From JAJPKK01 sp963807015 (lineage in GTDB: Bacteria > Pseudomonadota > Alphaproteobacteria > Rhizobiales > Xanthobacteraceae), in assembly GCA_963807015.1 (NCBI GenBank), contig CAWEAS010000012.1, positions 124,001-188,000 of the forward strand: a stretch of DNA of 64,000 nucleotides, read 5' to 3'. The notes under the pieces were generated by a model, which did no database searches, was not told where the DNA came from, and worked only from the letters and a program-made list of their open reading frames with translations. Below are positions 17,558 through 25,566 of the stretch, piece by piece. The number at the start of each line of letters is the position of its first letter. The first letter of the stretch is position 1. The position numbers and the translations under genes were made by a program.

Positions 17558-19550
17558 ATTCGGAACAGATCGCAACTTGCCCACGGGCGGATCGTCGACG
17601 TTACCCGTGCGCTGCAGGAAGCCGCTGCTCTTCACAAGATCGGCCATTTCCGGGAGGCGGAACGCCGCTACCAGATCGTTCTCGATGCGGACGATGGTCA
17701 GTTCGACGCGCTTTATCGTCTTGGGCTGATCCGCTTGCAGCAAGGACGATTTGGCGAAGCGGTTAAGCTCTTCCGGCGCGCGATCAAGTCCAATCCGCAG
17801 TCTGCTGACAGCCACCATCATCTCGCCGTAGCGTTGTCAGGCTCGGATCGTCATGACGAGGCAATCGAGCGCTACCAGAAAGCTCTCGCGATCAATCCTG
17901 AGCTCGCCGAAGCGCACAACAATCTCGGCCATTCCTTGCATGCGCTCGGTCGCATCGCGGACGCGATCGTCCACTACGAACGAGCACTTGCCATCAAAGT
18001 CGATTACCCCGAAGCACGAAACAATCTCGGCATAGCCTATCAGTCGCAAGGCCGCTCCTCGGAAGCCGCAGTCCAATACGAGTTGGCACTCGCGGCGAGA
18101 CCGAACTACGCCGATGCTCACAAGAATCTGGGCAATCTTCTTGGCGGCGCGAAGCGATATCGCGAGGCGGCCGCTCATTACGAAAACGTCCTCGCCGCGA
18201 GGCCGGCAGACGCCGAGGCGCATGTAGCCCTCGGCAATATGCTGTGCTGGCTAGATCGGCCGGAGGACGCGATCACGCATTACCGGAGCGCTGTCGGGCG
18301 CGATCCGAAGAATATCGAGGCTCATATCGGCCTCGGTCATGCATGTTACCTGCTCGGTAGACCCGATGAGGCTATCGCCCATTATCAACGAGCACTCGCG
18401 GTCAAGCCAAATAGCGCTGAGGCACACAATCGGCTCGGCGAAACGCTGCAGGCGGGCGGTCGTTTCTCGGAGGCCGCAGCCGCTTTCACAAAAGCAATCG
18501 ATCTCGCCCCGAACCGGACTGGCTGCTTTTGGAATTTAGTCAATTCCAAAACTATCGCAGCAGACGACCCGCTCCTGCTTCGAATGTCCGCGCTCGCGCA
18601 GAGTGAGCCGTCGCTCTCCGACGACGAGCGCATCGATCTCCATTTCGCTTTGGGCAAGGCGTTTGGCGATCTTTGCGACGCACCGCAATCACTTGCGCAT
18701 TTCATGAAGGGCAACGCGCTGAAACGGCGCCAAAGCGGTTACGATGAAGCCACCACACTTGGGCGGCTGACGCGCATCGAGGCCGCATTCGCCGCGGAGT
18801 CGGTGCGTGATAAGGAGGGCCTCGGCGCGCCGTCGGCAATGCCGATTTTCATCGTCGGGATGCCACGGTCGGGAACGACGCTCGTTGAGCAAATTCTTGC
18901 CAGTCATCCAAAGGTCTTCGGCGCGGGCGAGCAGCGCGCGATGGCAAATCTCGCGGAGAGTATCACGGGGACAAACGGATCACCTTTCCCCGAAGCGATG
19001 TCGCAGATATCGGGCTCTCAGCTCCGCGAACTTGGAACCAGCTACCTGCAAGCCGTCAAACGATTGTCCCCGAACGCTGAGCGAATTACCGACAAGATGC
19101 CGGGAAATTTTGCATTGCTCGGAACTCATTCACATCGCGCTGCCGAACGCCCGCATCATCCACGTGCGTCGCGACATTCGTGACACGGCGGTCTCCTGCT
19201 TTTGCACTTTGTTCGCGCGCGGCCACGAGTTCACCCATGATCTCCCGGAACTCGGGCGCTATTGCCGTGCCTATCTGCAACTCATGGAACACTGGCGTCA
19301 GGTCATGCCGAACGTCATGCTCGAAATCGATTACGAGGATGTCGTCGCTGATCTCGAATCGCAAGCCCGGCGTATCGTCGCTTATTGTGACCTTGCGTGG
19401 GACGACGCGTGCCTCGATTTCCATCGAACCGTGCGATCAATCCGCACTGCGAGTGCGCGACAGGTCCGGCAGCCGATCTATCGATCCTCTGTCGGACGCT
19501 GGCGCGAGCATGAAGAAGCGTTGCAGCCGCTGCTCGAAGCGCTCGGGTGA
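17558..19550 (+). pseudogene. TPR-repeat sulfotransferase, frameshifted near 19123 and lacking a clear start
   Basis: About 665 codons. TPR units run from about 17600 to 18540 (repeated DEAIERYQKALAINPELAEA type). A PAPS-dependent sulfotransferase domain follows (IFIVGMPRSGTTLVEQILAS at 18843, then ERITDKMPGNFALLG). At GAACTC (19122-19127) the frame breaks; deleting one A gives NFALLGLIHIALPNARIIHV and continues to 19550 in the new frame. At the 5' end TPR coding is plain back to 17561 (ALQEAAALHKIGHFREAERR), but there is no ATG, GTG or TTG; an ATT follows GGGGGAG, or the G run at 17546 is one base short. Such proteins sulfate glycans or peptides. Confidence 0.8.
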
Positions 19551-19599
19551 CATGCACCACCGAGTTACGCGACGAACGAAATATCGGACACCTGGAATC

Positions 19600-19631
19600 A
19601 AGACGGCCTCGGAGCATTCCGAGGCCGTCTT
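19600..19631. terminator. bidirectional rho-independent terminator
   Basis: A perfect 14-bp stem (AAGACGGCCTCGGA and its complement) with a four-base loop GCAT lies between the convergent sulfotransferase and porin genes. The stem starts with AA and ends with TT, so it can serve both strands. Confidence 0.85.
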
Positions 19632-19660
19632 AACGTGACGTCTATGCGCCCGAGCGCGCG

Positions 19661-20404
19661 CTATCTGCCCCAGAAATGATAATTCAAGCCAATCTCGAAC
19701 GTTTCCAGCGTCTGGCTGGTGTTGACATGGAAGGGCCCGTTACCAACGACTGCGTTGCCGATGAAAGGCACGCTCTGATTGCCAAAGTTGTAGTAGTTGG
19801 TTTCGACGAAGACCGACCAGCTCGGAGCAAACGCGAACTCCAAGCCCGAACCGAGCGTCCAGCCGAGCCGAGTCGCTTGCGGCGTACCCAAGGTCGCACC
19901 GCTGTTTTCGATCTCGAATTTATTGTGGCCCCAGGCGAAACCACCCTTCCCGTAAATGAGGAAACGATCGTACGTCCAGCCGAGCCGGGCGGTCGTGCTC
20001 CCGAACCAGTCGACCCGATCGCGAAGGGTCCAGGTGGAGTTGAACTGGTCCATGTTGGTGCCGGTGATGCTCGAATAATCGACCATCGCCTGCAGACCAA
20101 TCACATAGTTGGGACCGATCTGGTAGTCGCAGCCCAGCTGGCCGCCGATAGTGCCACCTGACATATCGGTGTTGGCGGTCCTGAAGCCACCGAAGGCATC
20201 GATGTCGCCGGGAACGTCGACGTCCTGCATGGTCGTTTGCCCGGTACCGAGGCCCGATCGTGTACCTGCGTAGCAACCCGTCCAACTAAAGACGGGCGGC
20301 GCGGTCAGAGGCGCCCTGTAGGGGACCCCGAGATCAGCGCCGTTTGCTGGCATCGCCGCGAGAGCCGCAGCGCCCGCAAGCAGCGTCAAGACCAATCTGT
20401 TCAT
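19661..20404 (-). CDS. Omp25/Omp31-type small outer-membrane beta-barrel protein
   Basis: 247 residues from the ATG at 20404 with GGGGGAG upstream. A signal peptide (LVLTLLAGAAALAAMPANGA) precedes DLGVPYRAP and the family phrase FSWTGCYAGTRSGLGTG (usually FSWTGFYVGANxGxG). Alternating aromatic beta-strands follow (LGWTYDRFLIYGKGGFAW, SWSVFVETNYYNFG), and the protein ends with ETFEIGLNYHFWGR, a C-terminal aromatic/Arg typical of this group. It is probably a surface porin-like barrel of rhizobial outer membranes. The usual Phe-Tyr-Val is replaced by Cys-Tyr-Ala near the first strand. It is one of three such genes in the window. Confidence 0.87.
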   Translation of the reverse strand: MNRLVLTLLAGAAALAAMPANGADLGVPYRAPLTAPPVFSWTGCYAGTRSGLGTGQTTMQDVDVPGDIDAFGGFRTANTDMSGGTIGGQLGCDYQIGPNYVIGLQAMVDYSSITGTNMDQFNSTWTLRDRVDWFGSTTARLGWTYDRFLIYGKGGFAWGHNKFEIENSGATLGTPQATRLGWTLGSGLEFAFAPSWSVFVETNYYNFGNQSVPFIGNAVVGNGPFHVNTSQTLETFEIGLNYHFWGR

Positions 20405-20819
20405 GTGGCTCCCCCAGCGAATATCCATCGCTGGGACCAGTAGCCGCCCCCACCGTTAATTGTTTCTGAATCACGCGGTCGAATTTTCGCGACGACAGGG
20501 GATTGCGCGCGAGACGTGTCGGCTGTGCAACATCGGAATGTTCACCGCTGGCGTCGCTCATCGCAACTCAACACGGTTCTCCGCTTTGATCGAACGAACG
20601 GTAGCGTGCAACCGTTCGATCTGTCGGCGGGCACCCAGGCTCGCGATTGGCGGCTGCAATTCTATCGCAAGGAAACTCTTTGGGATCAAAGCAGTAGTGC
20701 CTCGTTGATGCGGACGGCATTCGGGAACTGACGGCAGTACTTTGCGGCTCGCATACTGACGGTATTTCAGATATTGGGTCTTTCGGGCATCGGGGTCGAA
20801 GCGGGGTTTTGGGGAAAGC
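20405..20819. other. 415-base intergenic region with one hairpin
   Basis: It separates the divergent porin and hpnN genes. No protein-like reading frame is convincing. A hairpin at 20588-20621 (ACCGTTCGATC pairing with GATCGAACGGT interrupted by a four-base GAAC duplication) is the only structure noticed. Promoters for both genes should lie here. Confidence 0.5.
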
Positions 20820-23402
20820 ATGCTTCAAAAGGCGATTGTTGGAGTCGTCGGCGTCTGCATCCGGCGACCGTGGTGGGTCATCGTGCTCGCGCTCGCGCTC
20901 GCAACAGGGTCGGGCATCTACGCTGCGCGCAATTTCGCAATCGTAACGGACACCACTGCGCTTATCTCTCCCGACCTACCGTGGGCGCAACGCGCCTTCC
21001 GTTATATGCAGGACTTCCCCCAGCGTCAGATCCTGGTGGTCCTCGACGCGCCGACGCCGGAGATCGCTGAGCAGGCTGCGACGAAGCTTGCGAAGGCCCT
21101 GCAGGATCGTCCCGACCGCTTCCGTGCGGTGAGCGAGCCGGGCAGCGGCGGCTTCTTTGAACAAAACGGACTGCTGTTCCTGCCGACCGAACAGGTGGAA
21201 AGCCTGACCAGCGGCTTGGCCAAAGCAGAGGCCCTCCTCAAATCACTCGCTACCGATCTAAGCCTGCGAGGAGCCCTCGACGCGCTGTCGCTCACGCTCA
21301 CAGGAGTCGAAATCAAGCGGGTGACGCTCGACGATATGGTGCGCCCACTCACCATGGCCTCCGACACAGCAGAAGGAGCGCTTGCCGACCGCCGCGTCCC
21401 CTTCTCCTGGCTCGTCATGGCAAGCGGTAAGCCGGCCGATCCGCGCAGTTTGCGGCGCTTTCTGCTTATCGAGCCGGTGCTCGACTTTACTGCGCTCCAG
21501 CCTGGACGCGCGGCAACCGACGCCATCGAACGGATTGCCTCCGACTTGAAACTGCAGAGCGATTATGGGGTGCGGGTGCGGCAGACCGGCCAGATCCCCA
21601 TGAACGACGAACAATTGGGATCGATCAGGCAGAACGCAGAGATCAATGCCGCGCTGACGCTGCTCGCGGTGCTCATCATTCTGCGGCTGGCGCTGCGATC
21701 ATGGCGCATCATCTTTGCCGTAGCTGTCAGCCTCTTCATCGGACTTGCCGTATCGACCGCCGCGGGTCTGCTGATGGTTGGCGCGCTGAACGTCATCTCG
21801 GTCGCATTTTTCGTGCTCTTCGTCGGCCTTGGTGTCGATTTCGGAATCCAGTTCAGCGTGCGCTACCGTGCCGAGCGCCACGACGAAGCCGATCTGCACA
21901 AGGCGCTACTCAGCGCCGCCGCGAAGGCCGGCGGTCCGCTGGCACTTGCCGCTGCGGCAACCGCGGTCGGCTTTGCATCGTTCCTCCCGACCGCCTATCG
22001 CGGTCTCTCCGAACTCGGTGCGATCGCCGGGGTGGGTATGATCCTCGCCTTCATCGCGAGCATTACGGTGCTGCCTGCGCTGATTGCGATCCTCAACCCG
22101 GCAGGCGAGCCTCACGCTGTCGGATTTGCTTGGCTCGCCCCAGTCGATCGCTTTCTGGAGCGGCATCGCATCGGCGTCGTCGGAACAACGATCGCGGTCG
22201 TAGTGCTTTCATCGCCCCTGCTGCTCTATTTGCCGTTCGATTTTGATCCGGATCATCTGCAAAGCCCGAAGGTCGAGGCGGTTGCCACCTATCTCGAGTT
22301 GCGGCGCGATCCGCAGACGGGCGCGAAGGCGATTGAAGTGATTGCGCCCAATCTCGCCGCGGCGAACGCGTTGGCACAACGCCTCGCGGCGCTGCCCCAG
22401 GTCGGCCAGGCGAACACGCTGAGCCATCTCGTCCCCGCCGATCAAGACGTGAAGCTCGAAATGATCCGAACCGCAGCAAAAGCGGTCAACATGTCGCTCA
22501 ATCCCGACAGCACCGACCCGCCGCCCACCGATGCGGAAACGGTGAAGGCGTTGTCCGATACTGCGGAGGGCCTGCTCAAGGCTGCCGGCACCTCGCAAGG
22601 CCCGGGGGCCGATGCCGCGCGGCGGCTCGCCGGACTGCTGTCACAACTGGCCGCCGCAGATCCGGCAGCGCGCCAGCGAGTGGAGACCGCGATTGTCGCA
22701 CCGATGCGGTACACGCTCGATCTGTTACGCAACGAACTCAAAGCGGAGAAAATTACCGAGCAGTCGATCCCATCGGATCTTGCCCGCGAGTGGATCACAC
22801 CGGATGGCCGTGCTCGAGTCGAAGTTTTGCCCAAAGGCGATCCTGACGACATCGCGACGTTACGTGATTTCGTCACCGCGGTTCTGGCCGCTGCACCTGA
22901 TGCCACCGGTCCTGCCGTCCTGCTTTATGAAGCAGGACTGACAGTCGTCCACGCATTCCTCGAATCGGGGATATTCGCGCTCACTGCGATTGGGCTGTTG
23001 CTCTACATTGCGCTCCGTCGCGTTGGCGACGTCCTGCTCACGCTTTTACCGTTGATCGTCGCAGGCGCCGTCACGTTGGAACTCTGTGTCGTTCTCGATC
23101 TTCCGCTCAACTTCGCGAATGTCATCGCGTTGCCGCTGCTGCTTGGAGTCGGCGTCGCATTCAAAATTTACTACATCGTCGCGTGGCGCGCCGGAAAGAC
23201 TGCCCTGCTCCAGTCGAGCCTGACGCGTGCGGTCGTGTTCAGCGCAATGACAACCGCCACCGCATTCGGGAGTCTGTGGCTCTCAAGTCACCCAGGCACC
23301 TCCAGCATGGGAAAATTGATGGCGCTTTCGCTCGCCTGTACCATGGCCGCCGCAGTCCTCTTTCAACCCGCACTGATGGGACCGCCCAGAAAGACAAGCT
23401 AG
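20820..23402 (+). CDS. hpnN: hopanoid-associated RND transporter HpnN
   Basis: 860 residues, MMPL/RND superfamily. The first membrane helix (WWVIVLALALATGSGIYAAR) is followed by the family phrase TDTTALISPDLPW. There are two blocks of membrane helices: one centre at LFVGLGVDFGIQFSVRYRAE with ADLHKALLSAAAKAGGPLAL, the second at ALPLLLGVGVAFKIYYIVAW near the end. HpnN moves hopanoids from the inner to the outer membrane. No squalene-hopene cyclase gene lies nearby, so this copy stands apart from the usual hpn cluster. The stop overlaps the GTG start of the acyltransferase gene by one base. Confidence 0.9.
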   Translation: MLQKAIVGVVGVCIRRPWWVIVLALALATGSGIYAARNFAIVTDTTALISPDLPWAQRAFRYMQDFPQRQILVVLDAPTPEIAEQAATKLAKALQDRPDRFRAVSEPGSGGFFEQNGLLFLPTEQVESLTSGLAKAEALLKSLATDLSLRGALDALSLTLTGVEIKRVTLDDMVRPLTMASDTAEGALADRRVPFSWLVMASGKPADPRSLRRFLLIEPVLDFTALQPGRAATDAIERIASDLKLQSDYGVRVRQTGQIPMNDEQLGSIRQNAEINAALTLLAVLIILRLALRSWRIIFAVAVSLFIGLAVSTAAGLLMVGALNVISVAFFVLFVGLGVDFGIQFSVRYRAERHDEADLHKALLSAAAKAGGPLALAAAATAVGFASFLPTAYRGLSELGAIAGVGMILAFIASITVLPALIAILNPAGEPHAVGFAWLAPVDRFLERHRIGVVGTTIAVVVLSSPLLLYLPFDFDPDHLQSPKVEAVATYLELRRDPQTGAKAIEVIAPNLAAANALAQRLAALPQVGQANTLSHLVPADQDVKLEMIRTAAKAVNMSLNPDSTDPPPTDAETVKALSDTAEGLLKAAGTSQGPGADAARRLAGLLSQLAAADPAARQRVETAIVAPMRYTLDLLRNELKAEKITEQSIPSDLAREWITPDGRARVEVLPKGDPDDIATLRDFVTAVLAAAPDATGPAVLLYEAGLTVVHAFLESGIFALTAIGLLLYIALRRVGDVLLTLLPLIVAGAVTLELCVVLDLPLNFANVIALPLLLGVGVAFKIYYIVAWRAGKTALLQSSLTRAVVFSAMTTATAFGSLWLSSHPGTSSMGKLMALSLACTMAAAVLFQPALMGPPRKTS

Positions 23403-24616
23403 TGGCTAGGGAAACGCACGCCTCCTCGCCGAGCCTCGCTCTCAATAATCTGCGCGGCATCGTGATTCTGATCGTGCTGGCGTTCCACTCGGTGCTTGCG
23501 TATTTGCGCTACGGACCCGCCGCCCCGCTTCCGCTCGACCAGCCGCCCTACATGTGGCGCAGCTTTCCGATCGTCGACAGCGAGCGCTGGTTCGGGTTCG
23601 ATTTGTTTTGCGCGCTTCAGGATGTCTATCTCATTTCGCTCATGTTCTTTCTCTCGGGGCTCTTCGTGTGGAAGAGTCTCGCCCGGAGAGGCAGCCGCGT
23701 ATTTCTGGTCGAACGCTTGATGCGCCTTGGCCTGCCGTGCGCTCTTGTGGTGCTGTTCCTGCAGCCGATCGCGCACTACCCGGTTTACCTGCAGACCGCG
23801 ACTGACCCGAGCCTGTCCGCGTTCTGGCAGCACTGGATGGCGTTACCGTTCTGGCCAAGTGGGCCACCGTGGTTCCTGTGGATCCTGTTGTTCTTCGATT
23901 TGACGGCTGCAGCGTTGTTCGCCTTCGCACGCGGAACTGGGCCTTTCTTGGCCCGCCTGAGTGCGGACCCGGCTCGTTTTGTTGTTATTCTGCTTGCAGC
24001 TTCTGCTGTCGCCTATATTCCGCTCGCCCTCGCCTTTACGCCCTGGGAGTGGAAACAAATCGGTCCATTCGCGTTCCAACTCAGCCGGCCGCTGCACTAC
24101 GCCGTCTATTTCTTCGGCGGCGTCGGTGTGGGTGCATATGGGATAGATCGTGGCCTCCTTGCACCGGACGGCTGGCTTGTGCAGCGCTGGCGCACCGCGC
24201 TGGCTGCCACCGTGGTGACTTACCTGGCCTGGCTGGGAGCAACGGGGCTTGCGGTCCAAAGCAACGGAACGGCACCGATTTGGGTGCAGTTGCTCGCGGC
24301 TTCGTGCTTCATTCTGTGCTGCGGCGCCGGCTCGCTTTGTCTGCTCGCGTTCGTCATTCGTTTCGGCAATCGACGATGGCCGCGCTTCGACATCTTCAAC
24401 GAGAACGCCTACGGCCTCTATCTCGTTCATTACGTCTTCGTGGTATGGCTGCAATTTGCGATGTTGAGCGTGCCTATCTTCGCGTTTGCCAAGGGACTTG
24501 CCGTCTTCCTCGGCACATTGGTCCTGAGCCTCCTATTCGTAGCGATCATCCGGCGCATGCCGGTGGCGGCACGGATTATCGGCTCCGAAGGGCGCGCAGT
24601 GCCGACCGTTCGGTGA
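23402..24616 (+). CDS. acyltransferase family 3 membrane protein
   Basis: 404 residues from the GTG at 23402, which overlaps the hpnN stop by one base; no ATG precedes the conserved start. The acyltransferase-3 pattern is visible: SLALNNLRGIVILIVLAFHS with the catalytic-type His, then LMFFLSGLFVWKSLARRG, FLVERLMRLGLPCALVVLF, about ten hydrophobic helices, and NENAYGLYLVHYVFVVWLQF near the C-terminus. Members transfer acyl groups to sugars, lipids or glycans in the inner membrane. Tight coupling with hpnN suggests modification of a lipid exported by it, which is inference. Confidence 0.85.
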   Translation: MARETHASSPSLALNNLRGIVILIVLAFHSVLAYLRYGPAAPLPLDQPPYMWRSFPIVDSERWFGFDLFCALQDVYLISLMFFLSGLFVWKSLARRGSRVFLVERLMRLGLPCALVVLFLQPIAHYPVYLQTATDPSLSAFWQHWMALPFWPSGPPWFLWILLFFDLTAAALFAFARGTGPFLARLSADPARFVVILLAASAVAYIPLALAFTPWEWKQIGPFAFQLSRPLHYAVYFFGGVGVGAYGIDRGLLAPDGWLVQRWRTALAATVVTYLAWLGATGLAVQSNGTAPIWVQLLAASCFILCCGAGSLCLLAFVIRFGNRRWPRFDIFNENAYGLYLVHYVFVVWLQFAMLSVPIFAFAKGLAVFLGTLVLSLLFVAIIRRMPVAARIIGSEGRAVPTVR

Positions 24617-24652
24617 GGCGCTGCGGCGATCGCAGATCATGACAAAGCTTTC

Positions 24653-25543
24653 ATGAGCCTGAGATCTGAAGCAGTGCGTCTAGCCTTGCGTTGGCTCATC
24701 AAGCGTCAGGGGGGACGGCCTTCGATCAAAGATGTGCGCATCAGTATGGCCGCGCTCGCGGCCAAGGTACCCCGCCCACCCGCCGGAACGGAAGTCACGG
24801 CACTCAACGGTATCCCGGGCGATCACATCGCGACGCGCGAGTCGCTGCCGGACCGACACGTCCTCTATCTGCACGGCGGCGGATACGTCGCCGGCTCGCC
24901 GGCGCTGTATCGCCAATTCACCCACCGTGTTGCAACGGCGACCCGAGCCCGAGTCCGATGCATCGATTATCGTCTCGCGCCTGAGAATCCGTTTCCCGCC
25001 GCCCTCAACGATGCAGTGGCGGCTTATCGCCAACTTTTGGCGGACGGGGCGCACCCGCGGCGGATCGCGATCATCGGGGATTCGGCAGGAGGCGGCCTCA
25101 CGCTCGCGACCACGATGAAGCTCCGCGACGACGGCTTACCTCTGCCCGCGGCGGCTGTCGCGCTCTCGCCGTGGACCGATCTTGCGTTAACCGGTGCATC
25201 GATGCGCTCGAATGCTCGGTCAGATCCCATGCTGAGCCCTGCCGAGACGATGCGGTGCTCCACCTGCTACCTTGGCGACGCTGACCCGCGGACGCCGTAC
25301 GCGTCACCGCTCTACGGCGATCCACAAGGCCTGCCGCCGACGCTCATTCATGTCGGCAGCGATGAGATGCTGCATGACAACTCGGTGCGAATGGCCGAGC
25401 GGATGCGCGCCGTCAGCTGCAGGGTCGAGCTCGAGGTATGGCAGCGCATGCCGCACGTCTGGCACGTGTTCGCGCCGTTTGTTCCCGAGTCACAGCGCGC
25501 AATCACGCGGATCGGCGCATTTGTTGATCGGTGGATGGACTGA
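24653..25543 (+). CDS. alpha/beta hydrolase, hormone-sensitive-lipase family esterase
   Basis: 296 residues. The oxyanion motif LYLHGGGYVAGSP, the nucleophile elbow IIGDSAGGGL (Ser), the acidic residue in HVGSDEMLHDNS and the His in HVWHVFAPFVPE form a complete HSL-type catalytic set. CIDYRLAPENPFPAAL is a family signature. It is a cytoplasmic short-chain ester hydrolase with unknown substrate. It follows the acyltransferase gene by 36 bases on the same strand, so hpnN, the acyltransferase and this esterase probably form an operon. It is convergent with valS. Confidence 0.9.
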   Translation: MSLRSEAVRLALRWLIKRQGGRPSIKDVRISMAALAAKVPRPPAGTEVTALNGIPGDHIATRESLPDRHVLYLHGGGYVAGSPALYRQFTHRVATATRARVRCIDYRLAPENPFPAALNDAVAAYRQLLADGAHPRRIAIIGDSAGGGLTLATTMKLRDDGLPLPAAAVALSPWTDLALTGASMRSNARSDPMLSPAETMRCSTCYLGDADPRTPYASPLYGDPQGLPPTLIHVGSDEMLHDNSVRMAERMRAVSCRVELEVWQRMPHVWHVFAPFVPESQRAITRIGAFVDRWMD

Positions 25544-25566
25544 AAGAGAAGCCGGCCTTCAGCCCG

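Noticed and set aside
22734..23084. Other GAACTC sites in hpnN (22734, 23079) as possible frameshift points
   Set aside because: The reading frame is intact across both, so GAACTC on its own is not a sign of error; only sites where GACTC restores the protein count.
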